Notes under the pieces: generated by a model
The model's input: only the letters and a program-made list of their open reading frames with translations
The model's database searches: none
What the model was told of the DNA's origin: nothing
Shown here: positions 42,601 through 50,545 of the stretch, piece by piece
How the letters are laid out: every line of letters begins with the position of its first letter
Numbering within the stretch: position 1 is the stretch's first letter
From: a virus
DNA: 56,729 nt
Reading direction: 5' to 3' (one strand)
Virus record (IMG/VR): IMGVR_UViG_3300031885_000016
Location: 1-56,729 of that record
Made by a program: the position numbers and the translations under genes

Positions 42601-44169
42601 GCACTTATGCAGATTGGCATGGGGATTTTGAACTTCTTCCAGGGATTATTCACATTTGATTTCAGCAAAATGTGGAGCGGCTTGTTAAACGCTCTAAAGG
42701 GTGTAATAAAATATATTATAAATTCACTGATTGAACTGCCGGTAATGATTATTAATGGAGTTTTAGGAGCGGTGGCAGGTATCGCTGGTTATATGGGGTC
42801 GCTATTTGATGATGTAGGTGGAACACTTGGATCTATTTTGCAAGCAACGATGGCTGGTTATAAATTTATTGCAAATTTAGCCAACGCCTTAATTGACACA
42901 TTAGATGGTGTGTGGGAAGTATTGGTTGGAATTTTTACTTTAGACATGGACTCATTGCAATCTGGCATATCTAAAGTTCTTTTTTCCTTACCATCTATGC
43001 TATGGGGAACCGTTACAGGTGTTGCAGGATGGATTAAAGATATATTTATGGGAATTCCCATGTCAATTATAAATTCATTTAAATCTGTATTGATAGACTT
43101 TCCAAAATGGTTGTGGACTTCATTAATGAGTGGGATTACATCGTTAGCTAAAAATGATTGGATTGGTCCTATTTTCGAGCCATTTTTGGAAATATTGACG
43201 CCACTTAAAGAAGCCTTTGACGGACTATGGTCTGTGTTGGAAGAATTGTTTAGTGTAGTTGGAGAATTTTGGGGATCATTTGGTGCCCCTGGTACTTTTT
43301 CATGGATGGAAGTTCTGCAAACCACTGTCAAAGCTTTATCAACTGTTATAGGAGGATTCATTAGAATAGCCTTGTTACCATTAAGATTAATAGTTGGAGT
43401 AATTGCGACTAGTGTGACTATTTTCACTAGCATATTGCAGGCATTAGTGGATGGCATCAAAGGTTGGATTGAATATATAAGAAGCATACCAATTATTGGC
43501 AGTTATTTCAAAAGCGACGAAGAAGAGAAGCCTGCTGCAAAGGCTGTAAGCAATAGCACGTCTAGATATCAACAGCCAACAACATCATTGGTGCAAGAAG
43601 GCATTGCTAAAGGCGGTCCAGAATACTTAGCTAAAAATGCCAATAGTAGATTTGAATCCATGTCGGGATTAAACACAAATACAAATACGAATTCAATATC
43701 TAAATTTGATTCTAATGCTAATTCTATAGTGCCGCCAAGTTTGGATGAGATGAGATTGAGAACTGCAATTTCATCTGGGGCTCCTAGTGTGCCATTAGCA
43801 ATGAGAGATGAAATATCTACATCGACTTCATCTGCACAACCCACTCCCATGTATGATGTTCATACAAAGATGCAAAGAGAGCAAGCCGCCACCTTATCCG
43901 AGACTAAACGCAGCAGTGTTCCAGGCACATCTGAATTAGTTGCGATTAATGAAAATCAATTGAAATATTTAATTTTGATGCATGGTGATTTAGAAAAAGT
44001 CATCGATTTAATGACTCCTAGTGGAAACAGCAGTGGATTTAGCGATCAACAGCAATCGGCAAGTACTAAATCTAAAACAAAACCAGCAAATTCTACTAAT
44101 TTTCATCAATGGCAATTCGGAAAATACACACAAAACGCAAGCACTAATGTCGTTACTGATGGAAGGTAA
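39661..44169 (+). CDS. tail tape measure protein, 1502 aa
   Basis: By far the longest gene here, directly upstream of baseplate genes, as expected for the tape measure. The N-terminal 600 residues are helical (PVTDNARKQNKDRRAKGVGN and onward), the centre (about 640-1280) has many hydrophobic segments (e.g. VALTSLVGSVGIIAAMLVAG), and the C-terminal 200 are Ser/Asn-rich. The length of this protein normally sets tail length in myoviruses. A 45-bp tandem repeat at 41839-41928 adds 15 residues twice. Confidence 0.8.
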   Translation: MSFEEDLLKPCGPAKGESIAALLKANNQFMEALTKVVEEFKDTFADSADQAEKMAKPVTDNARKQNKDRRAKGVGNATSKDIMQAAAQGAAHAMKLNGQLSGASGGGKGRNNVENSTVKIKTIGDGKADGTAYGHEFAHSVESALQMTLGNVVTGFIGGASAYQLIAKDMIEQEYEFAMGMNQIAYQTKSIANDAPGMQKAFKETSDVVRATGFDLTTYQHALLSATKRGLTDSQSIIKSGLNLGKMMGLNEQEASGIADQFANWNQHLGLDNLQIADVSRGIQDVSRATGLVGQNLLEVVKNSERFMNEMRSAGTLTASSAKNMMMLAANAKKLGVENQMGELMSGLSSGANLLLKTSKENQAMLMLGAQAGGVMKDAMNGTLTETQGGLKKLAKGYEQVFKNISGGIDIGDIDNLSAAKKSQLNIVVQSAFGMGLDDYKRVVDATKNSGRSLEETMMAIDTELGRNATAEEKLAAERKKQQTIMSKSFEFSSKLADAAKEAKTFDEAVDQMKKKMSPKAWQESMQDLSTVAGTFSKELKDKVLTGDTKAISEAMALSAGEALKNAKGKDFTSQIKKAINTKDMSKLRSLQEDMNKEQQKLGAEEITALDPMAKAAMELKVLNENLRSFTGPAIVALTSLVGSVGIIAAMLVAGVFNMGSLATYFDVFETGVQAILGKSVKQAASVSATVAAETAVGTVAKTGFSSMTGAMGVAAGGTGEAAVLGGAAAAEGGGLVAAASGAAAAEGGGLVAAASGTAAAMAPVAIALAVIAAAAGGVIGSLNAGAAAADLFGTSMEDVTLAQHYAAKAAGGVTGALNFLTLGIFNKWLGATGAATEALAKMYEKLPIMSAIFALFDVINGAIWGTVKAIWNVVAGIGELVYLVLEPFGALFSAIGDVVMAILSPLSAFSTKLSETGSLFQIVSDIIGGLGMSIRWALRILGKVVGFIIKVLISPIVAIIKGIAGLVSGFLKPVGRSLDALMQIGMGILNFFQGLFTFDFSKMWSGLLNALKGVIKYIINSLIELPVMIINGVLGAVAGIAGYMGSLFDDVGGTLGSILQATMAGYKFIANLANALIDTLDGVWEVLVGIFTLDMDSLQSGISKVLFSLPSMLWGTVTGVAGWIKDIFMGIPMSIINSFKSVLIDFPKWLWTSLMSGITSLAKNDWIGPIFEPFLEILTPLKEAFDGLWSVLEELFSVVGEFWGSFGAPGTFSWMEVLQTTVKALSTVIGGFIRIALLPLRLIVGVIATSVTIFTSILQALVDGIKGWIEYIRSIPIIGSYFKSDEEEKPAAKAVSNSTSRYQQPTTSLVQEGIAKGGPEYLAKNANSRFESMSGLNTNTNTNSISKFDSNANSIVPPSLDEMRLRTAISSGAPSVPLAMRDEISTSTSSAQPTPMYDVHTKMQREQAATLSETKRSSVPGTSELVAINENQLKYLILMHGDLEKVIDLMTPSGNSSGFSDQQQSASTKSKTKPANSTNFHQWQFGKYTQNASTNVVTDGR
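41839..41928 (+). repeat. perfect 45-bp tandem repeat in the tape measure gene
   Basis: Two head-to-tail copies (41839-41883 and 41884-41928), encoding GAAAAEGGGLVAAAS twice, in frame. Recent slippage or unequal crossing over; changes tail length by 15 residues if functional. Confidence 0.95.
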
Positions 44170-44171
44170 TT

Positions 44172-44720
44172 ATGCCAAAAGCAACTACCCCTAGTGGGGA
44201 TTTAATAGATTTAAAAGAGTGTTATATTATTATACCAGTTGGAACAGGATTTCAAAAGTTCACATTGTCATCATTACCGGAAATTAGTGATAGCAAGAGT
44301 GCCGCTTATACGGATGAGCCCATTATTGGTCGGTCCTTTCCTCTAAAGACATATTCTCATTCAGAAAATCGTGTTATTAGTATGCAAATTCATTTATTTG
44401 TAAGACAAAAAGCGGATGTGTATTTTAATTTGCAAATTTTAAGAGCATTGCAGAGTTGTACTTATCCTAGAAACGATAAAACAGGAATTGGGGCACCTTA
44501 TATACCACCCCCCATTTGTCAAATTAAATGCGGAAGGTTATTGGGCGACATTTCTCTTTGCGTTGTGTTAAAATCTTACTCTGTTAAATATCCAACCGAT
44601 GTGCCTTGGGACGAAGATACATATACGCCTTGGAAATTTGATATAGATACTAATTGGGAAGTAGTTTATAAAAGCAGTGACCTGCCTGGGCAAGATAGAA
44701 TTTTACAATTAGGAGTATAA
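44172..44720 (+). CDS. baseplate/tail-tube protein, 182 aa
   Basis: Starts MPKATTPSGDLIDLKECYII. Beta-rich sequence with turn motifs (RSFPLKTYSHSENRVISMQI) just after the tape measure. T4 gp48/gp54-type or PVC-like tube-initiation proteins occupy this slot, but no motif settles it. Confidence 0.6.
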   Translation: MPKATTPSGDLIDLKECYIIIPVGTGFQKFTLSSLPEISDSKSAAYTDEPIIGRSFPLKTYSHSENRVISMQIHLFVRQKADVYFNLQILRALQSCTYPRNDKTGIGAPYIPPPICQIKCGRLLGDISLCVVLKSYSVKYPTDVPWDEDTYTPWKFDIDTNWEVVYKSSDLPGQDRILQLGV

Positions 44721-45052
44721 TGGCAAATTTTATAGAAGCGGCAAAGATATTGCCAACTAGATTCGTTAGTGCTTTGAGTCGTTATGCAAATTCTACAGTT
44801 GTTTATTATCACATAGGCAATCAAAAGAAAATTACTTTCACAACATATAAAAAAAGCGTCTCTAACAAGGCGAAAGAGGGCGATAATTACACAGTGGTTC
44901 CTCCTGGCATGGCTTATAGACCAGATTTGGTATCACAAAGCATATATGGGACAACTGATTTTTGGTGGAAAATCATGGAAGCCAATAATATTAAAGATAT
45001 TTATGATTTCAAAGCAGGTACCAATCTAAGGTTACCCGGCAATGTGTTTTAA
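44720..45052 (+). CDS. baseplate wedge protein, gp53-like, 110 aa
   Basis: Ends YGTTDFWWKIMEANNIKDIY followed by DFKAGTNLRLP, the gp53/LysM-like pattern of T4-type wedges. Such proteins bind in the wedge between gp6 and gp25 components. One-base overlap with the upstream gene. Confidence 0.7.
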   Translation: MANFIEAAKILPTRFVSALSRYANSTVVYYHIGNQKKITFTTYKKSVSNKAKEGDNYTVVPPGMAYRPDLVSQSIYGTTDFWWKIMEANNIKDIYDFKAGTNLRLPGNVF

Positions 45053-45060
45053 GGAGAAAT

Positions 45061-46521
45061 ATGCCCTGTTTAGTTGGATGTGAAGCTGATTTTTTTTGTG
45101 GAATGATAAACAAAACTGTTAACGGTGATAGCGTTGCACCCTATGCCAAACTTTTCTTTGGCGATCCAGAAAATCCAGATATTACGGTCGGGAATAATTC
45201 AGCACCAGCTTGGAATAATACTGCAATTATCAAATCGCTTCAGATAGGGGCCTCAGATGGTGCGGGAGTACGTGTAGAGGTATTAGATGAATTAGGGGGT
45301 TCCTTTCATTTATTTGTGGAGAAGATATCCAAATGTATGGAACGGACTAAAGATGAATCAATAATGGGAGTTGAATGGGGATGGATTGTTTCAAATTGCG
45401 ACGGTAGCAATTATGTTGTTCGATCCCCCAAAGTATATTTTTTGCCCATTCATCTAGAGGTCAATATGGCTGATGGGAAAATTAAATTTGTTATTGAAGG
45501 TGCAGATTCCATGCAGGCGGTATTTGCGGCCCGACATGATGATATTGAAGGAGACGATAAATTAAAAGTGTCATTGAAGGCGGCGATTATAGCCTTGGCA
45601 AATAAAAAATCCCCTAAGTTCACTGTTGACTTTTTAAGGAAAGAAAAAAATGGAACACTAACCACCTTTGGCTTCAAAGAAGGTAAAAATGGCATGGGGC
45701 CAGAAGATGTTTGGGACTGCGATGGCCAGCATAAACTGGCAACGATTCAGAAATGGATAGAACCATTTAGAACAGATAGAAATAAAGGAATAATTTCAAT
45801 GTGGGATGCATCCGAACCTGGGAACCCTAGATTGATTCTAATGGAAGACCCACAAAGTGATTGTGATGAAGGAGAATCACCATGTTCATCCAGTTTAGGC
45901 ACATATATAGTAAATGGTGGAAATTGTAGTCCAGTAATAAGCTTTAATCCAACAATTAATTTTGTTGAGGGATTTGCCCATCTAACAACAGGAGGTAATT
46001 CAGGTGGTGCGGGTAGTGGCGAAACAGTAAAATCTGAAAAAAAATGCATATCGGCTCAAGACACGCAAACTGGTATTTTGCAAAGCATCCCAGTAACCAA
46101 AAACGCTTGGAATGCTTTTGGACCTAAAAACTCCACCAAAGAAAGCATGAAAGGACAAGCAGCACATATTAGAGCAAATTTAGCACAAAAAGAAATCAAG
46201 GCAGAACTACGTATCCAAGGCGATGTAAGAGAAGAATTCGTACATCCAAAACTAATGAAAGATAAATTCGTCTCATTGATAGTAATAAATCCATATCACA
46301 TTTTTGGCGAGGATTGTGGTGATTGGTTGGCCCAACCTGGATGTAACGAAATATTAAGCAATAGAAGTTGGAGAGTAATGGGTTGTGATCACATGATCAA
46401 AGAAGGCTCTTTTGTGACCACGTTGCAATTACAATTGTTCACACCTGGGTTAACAGGCGATTCAGGCGCTCCTTTTGGTGGACCTGGATCGGGTGGATAT
46501 GTGCCCACAAATACTTGTTAG
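45061..46521 (+). CDS. baseplate hub protein, gp27/VgrG-like region, 486 aa
   Basis: Starts MPCLVGCEADFFCGMINKTV after AAGGAGAAAT. A beta-rich fold with SVAPYAKLFFGDPENPD and repeated strand-turn pairs, followed by a Gly/Ser-rich linker (about 310-330) and a C-terminal domain ending GGYVPTNTC. Position between the wedge and spike genes indicates the hub. Rich in cysteine (about 15), unusual for a phage baseplate protein. Confidence 0.65.
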   Translation: MPCLVGCEADFFCGMINKTVNGDSVAPYAKLFFGDPENPDITVGNNSAPAWNNTAIIKSLQIGASDGAGVRVEVLDELGGSFHLFVEKISKCMERTKDESIMGVEWGWIVSNCDGSNYVVRSPKVYFLPIHLEVNMADGKIKFVIEGADSMQAVFAARHDDIEGDDKLKVSLKAAIIALANKKSPKFTVDFLRKEKNGTLTTFGFKEGKNGMGPEDVWDCDGQHKLATIQKWIEPFRTDRNKGIISMWDASEPGNPRLILMEDPQSDCDEGESPCSSSLGTYIVNGGNCSPVISFNPTINFVEGFAHLTTGGNSGGAGSGETVKSEKKCISAQDTQTGILQSIPVTKNAWNAFGPKNSTKESMKGQAAHIRANLAQKEIKAELRIQGDVREEFVHPKLMKDKFVSLIVINPYHIFGEDCGDWLAQPGCNEILSNRSWRVMGCDHMIKEGSFVTTLQLQLFTPGLTGDSGAPFGGPGSGGYVPTNTC

Positions 46522-46528
46522 GAGATAA

Positions 46529-48520
46529 ATGCCAGACGCAAAATTACCAGATAAAATTGATACAATTGATTTAAGAGTTAAAGTTCTAGAAAATAGATTT
46601 CATGAATTGGGGTATGATATGACCTCATTAGTGCAATCTGAGGTCAAAAAACGATGGAAGATACCAGCACAATCAGAAACCCATTTTGGTTTGTTTACCG
46701 CTCTTTGCATTGATACCATTGATCCTTGGAAACAAAACAGGGTTAGATTTTTTAGTCCATTATTTCACAAGCCAGACACCCCCATTAAATCATTGCCATT
46801 TGCCAATCCGATTTCATCGGCTGGTGGTTTCGATGATTGTGGTATGAGTTGGGTGCCTCCTGCTGGCTCCACTTTATGCATCGTATTCGAAAACGGCAGC
46901 AGACAATCTCCATATTACATTGGCACTACATGGCATCGAAATCGTGGGCCAGATGGCCAGCATAACTGGAATTACAACATTGATGAGTATTATCAAATTC
47001 ATGAGGGACACAGAAAAGGCTATTTGGTCGGTCCTAATGATGGTTCCGAAGTATTCCCTCCTTGGAACAAGGAGAGTTACAATGGGTTTGATATAGATTC
47101 TATTGCCGATTTTGAAAATGATCCAGAAGCACAAAGAAAAATTACATATGCTAATATTTATGGATTCAAGACGCCACAAAAACACATGATTAAAATGGTA
47201 GATGGCGACTACAAATGTAATCATAAAAATAAAAGATTTGAAATACAAAGTAGTTGTGGCAACTACATGATTTTCAAAGATGACAAAATGCATGAATCCG
47301 GCAGTTGGGGCCATCCTAGTTGTGGTGCCAGTGGTCCTGAAATTACTTGTACAGATGAAAATGGAGATCCTGTAGAGAAAACAGATTGTGGAAATCAAGG
47401 CACTATTCAGCGTAAAGCATCTAATCCTTATTTTGCACAACAAAGTGAGTGTCGTCCTATTCAAGGACCAGGAACACCGCAAAATAACAAGCTTGACCTC
47501 AAGCAAAGCGGCATTCAAATTCTCACGCTATCTGGTCAGACAATTATCATGGACGACTCGGTAGATCAGCCACAAGGTAGTCCTGATTGGGAAAGCTCAA
47601 TAAAGCCATTTGATTTTGGTTGCAATGATACATTTAAAGGAAAAATCAAATTCATGACTGCCACTGGTCATGCGATTGAAATGAGTGATGTGGAAGAAGG
47701 CAAGGGTTTAAGAGGGGAAGAAAATTTCATTCGATTGAAGACAGCAACTGGCATTTTATTCGAAATGAATGATCATACAGTAGGACCAACTGACTGCCCT
47801 GGATCTCCTCCTAATTTAGCGGGAGCCAAACGTGGTTTTACCATGAGAAGTTCTAGCAATCATACATTTGAAATGATTGACGAAGACAACGAACAAAGTT
47901 CTCCATGTCGCAAAGAAGGTGGAGTGCCTGTTGCCAAGGCTAAAAAAGCTTTTATTAGGGCTCGGACTGGTTATGGATTAGAAATTTTGATGAAGGACGA
48001 TTCCTCTCAAGAGGAGACGCAACAACAGCACATTCAGATTTTTTGCCCACAAAAGGACAATGAAGAACGTGGTCCTCATATTTTGCGATTACAAGAGGCT
48101 CCTGATGGTCCTGGCATGGTATTTTTACGAGTTGGTGGCAACTATATATGTTCTACTTATGACAACCATTATACTATAGTTGGCGATAAGGAGAAAAACC
48201 CAACAAATAAAATTACAGTTGTCAGCAAACATACTATAATTGATACAGATAAGTTTTATGTTAATATTGCAGAAATACATGCCTTTATTGCTGATGAAAT
48301 TATCTTGTTGATGGCGGGGAAAGATTGCAAACCAGAAAATTGGGATGGCAGTCCTGATAGTTGCGTTGCATGTGTATGGCCAGTCGTTTGTTTAAGTCCT
48401 AAGGGGCTTACTATTAGTGATCGAGTGTTTGTCTCTGCATCTAAAGATGCTGCTTGTGCCGACATTTCGCAATTGACACCATTCCATGAATGCGAACCTT
48501 TTGAGGGTTGCCCAACATAA
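46529..48520 (+). CDS. tail spike / gp5-VgrG-like baseplate protein, 663 aa
   Basis: Residues about 60-135 form a gp5-type OB domain (GMSWVPPAGSTLCIVFENGS ending in YYIGTTWHRN). The C-terminal half contains repeated strands of type TATGHAIEMSD, TATGILFEMND and SSSNHTFEMID, typical of the gp5 triple-stranded beta-helix. No lysozyme domain is visible between the two. Punctures the outer membrane during contraction. Cysteine-rich. Confidence 0.8.
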   Translation: MPDAKLPDKIDTIDLRVKVLENRFHELGYDMTSLVQSEVKKRWKIPAQSETHFGLFTALCIDTIDPWKQNRVRFFSPLFHKPDTPIKSLPFANPISSAGGFDDCGMSWVPPAGSTLCIVFENGSRQSPYYIGTTWHRNRGPDGQHNWNYNIDEYYQIHEGHRKGYLVGPNDGSEVFPPWNKESYNGFDIDSIADFENDPEAQRKITYANIYGFKTPQKHMIKMVDGDYKCNHKNKRFEIQSSCGNYMIFKDDKMHESGSWGHPSCGASGPEITCTDENGDPVEKTDCGNQGTIQRKASNPYFAQQSECRPIQGPGTPQNNKLDLKQSGIQILTLSGQTIIMDDSVDQPQGSPDWESSIKPFDFGCNDTFKGKIKFMTATGHAIEMSDVEEGKGLRGEENFIRLKTATGILFEMNDHTVGPTDCPGSPPNLAGAKRGFTMRSSSNHTFEMIDEDNEQSSPCRKEGGVPVAKAKKAFIRARTGYGLEILMKDDSSQEETQQQHIQIFCPQKDNEERGPHILRLQEAPDGPGMVFLRVGGNYICSTYDNHYTIVGDKEKNPTNKITVVSKHTIIDTDKFYVNIAEIHAFIADEIILLMAGKDCKPENWDGSPDSCVACVWPVVCLSPKGLTISDRVFVSASKDAACADISQLTPFHECEPFEGCPT

Positions 48521-48528
48521 GGAATAAG

Positions 48529-48957
48529 ATGGCAGAATTTTTAGGGGCACCATATCCCATTATCTCAACTTCGAGAGGATTGTTAGCAACCCAAAGCAAT
48601 ATAAATCAAATTAAGTCAGATTTATTATGTTTGTTGTTAACAAATCCAGGCGAAAGAGTAATGTTGCCTACTTTTGGCACGCCATTAAGACAATTAGTAT
48701 TTGAACAAAATGATAGCATTTTAGTTCAAACAGCAACAGATATGATAAGCACTGCCATTAAGACATGGGAACCGAGAGTTACCATAGAACAAATCAACAT
48801 AAATGTTGGTGCAGACAATATAAATTTAAACTCTAGCGATTTACAGCAAGATTTAGAACACATTTTATCAATTCAGATCGTGTTTTTTGATCCTGAAAAT
48901 ATAAAAAGTCTTCAATCTTTGACGCTAGAAGTTCCATTGGCCACACAAGGAGCATAA
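48529..48957 (+). CDS. baseplate wedge protein gp25-like, 142 aa
   Basis: The start at ATG 48529 has AAGGAATAAG; an ATG at 48508 lies in the previous gene. The sequence RGLLATQSNINQIKSDLLCL and TNPGERVMLPTFGTPLRQLV is the gp25 signature. Gp25 joins wedge to sheath. Followed immediately by gp6. Confidence 0.88.
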   Translation: MAEFLGAPYPIISTSRGLLATQSNINQIKSDLLCLLLTNPGERVMLPTFGTPLRQLVFEQNDSILVQTATDMISTAIKTWEPRVTIEQININVGADNINLNSSDLQQDLEHILSIQIVFFDPENIKSLQSLTLEVPLATQGA

Positions 48958-48960
48958 TAG

Positions 48961-50538
48961 ATGAATAGTGACTCTTGTCCTATCGACACAAAACCGTTTT
49001 CTCAATCACAAGATGCCAGAAATCCTTTGATTTTTAATCTTAATTATACCAATCAAGATTTTTGGTCTATGAAGACAAGACTTGTTGATTTTATAAAAGA
49101 AAGATTTGGAACTAGTGGCACAGTGATGCCAAATACTTTCAATGATTTCGTTGAATCATCAATAGCAATTATGCTTATTGAAAACTGGGCATTTTTAGCA
49201 GACACACTTTCATTTAAAATGGATCAAATTGTCAATGAATTGTTCATTGATACAGTAACAGAAGTGGAAAATGCTTTTCGATTGGCCAAAGGTTTTGGAT
49301 TTCAGCCAACCCCACCAATCGCAGCGACATCTAAATGGATAGCACAAATAAATAACATTTTATCAACCGATGTAAGCATTCCAACACCAATTAGCATTGA
49401 TATTCCATCTGTTGGAAATCCCACAAGTATAGAATTATTCGCTGCCGATAATAATGGTCAACCACTTTTTGATCAAGACATAATTATTCCCGCTGGTTCT
49501 AAATTCAATAAAAGCATTGTAGGCATAGAAGGCAGAACAATTAATGAGGAGTTTTCTGGTAACGGTCAAGTCGCTCAAACATTGCCACTTTCTTACCAAC
49601 CAGTAATTTATGATTCCATAAGAGTTAGTGTGGATGGCACAATTTGGGATCGAGTTGAGTATTTTACCGATTCACAGCCAAGAAGAGAATATCGTGTTGA
49701 ATTTAATTCTAATTACCAAGGTTTTGTTATGTTTGGAAACAACAGAACCGGAATGATTCCTTCGAATGGTTCTAGAGTACAAGTGACTTATAGAACAGGC
49801 GGGGGGACAGTGGGCAATATAGTAACCGGCTATGTGAAAACTCAAAAACAAGTAGTTGTTGAGGGTTTAGATTTTACAGTGCCAATTACTTATTCTAATT
49901 ATACTGCTGGCATGTATGGTTATGCTGGTGATGGATTAGATGAGATAAGAAGGAAGCTGCCAAGATGGATTCAAACCCAAAACAGGGCAGTAACTGGCAC
50001 TGATTACAAGACGTTAACCGATCAATTTGTTACGCCATATTTCGGCCAAGTTGGAAAATCAACTGCGGCTCTGCGAAATTATGGTTGTGCAGGCAATATT
50101 GTAGATTTATACATATTGGCGGCTGATGGCACATCGACAGGCGTCACAACTGCTAGCAATGAATTGAAAACCGCATTAATCACTGAATTGAATACAAAAA
50201 AAATGGTTACTGATTTTGTTTGTGTGCGAGATGGGGTAATATTGTCTGTGGATGTAACCATTGACGTATCTCTAGATAAATTTCATAGAAAGTTCGAATC
50301 GGAAATTAAAGACAATATCTTAAGAAGAGCCAGTGCCTTCTTTGCTTTGAACAATTGGGATTATAATCAAATTTTAAGAGATACAGATTTAATTAAAGCT
50401 TTATCGGACATCAAGGAAATACAAAGTTTCCAAGTTACGTTTGTGACAAATGATGGAGATAGCGGCACAATAGTGATCCCAAGATTCAATGAAATTGTCA
50501 GACCAGATATAATTACTACTGCGTTAATGTATAACTAA
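48961..50538 (+). CDS. baseplate wedge protein, gp6 / J-like, 525 aa
   Basis: Follows gp25 as in T4 and contractile-injection systems. The central region (GNNRTGMIPSNGSRVQVTYR, then GGGTVGNIVTGYV) matches the baseplate J family, followed by a C-terminal helical part (LKTALITELNTKKMVTDFVC). Gp6 forms the ring that joins wedges. Confidence 0.85.
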   Translation: MNSDSCPIDTKPFSQSQDARNPLIFNLNYTNQDFWSMKTRLVDFIKERFGTSGTVMPNTFNDFVESSIAIMLIENWAFLADTLSFKMDQIVNELFIDTVTEVENAFRLAKGFGFQPTPPIAATSKWIAQINNILSTDVSIPTPISIDIPSVGNPTSIELFAADNNGQPLFDQDIIIPAGSKFNKSIVGIEGRTINEEFSGNGQVAQTLPLSYQPVIYDSIRVSVDGTIWDRVEYFTDSQPRREYRVEFNSNYQGFVMFGNNRTGMIPSNGSRVQVTYRTGGGTVGNIVTGYVKTQKQVVVEGLDFTVPITYSNYTAGMYGYAGDGLDEIRRKLPRWIQTQNRAVTGTDYKTLTDQFVTPYFGQVGKSTAALRNYGCAGNIVDLYILAADGTSTGVTTASNELKTALITELNTKKMVTDFVCVRDGVILSVDVTIDVSLDKFHRKFESEIKDNILRRASAFFALNNWDYNQILRDTDLIKALSDIKEIQSFQVTFVTNDGDSGTIVIPRFNEIVRPDIITTALMYN

Positions 50539-50545
50539 GGGAAAA

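Noticed and set aside
39946-43850. Several minus-strand frames (up to 220 aa) inside the tape measure gene
   Set aside because: Shadow frames caused by Ala/Gly-rich codons; no ribosome sites and no known protein character.
46874-47518. 214-aa minus-strand frame in the spike gene
   Set aside because: Fully inside a strongly supported gene on the other strand; composition (Ile/Thr/Phe-rich) is typical of an antisense shadow.
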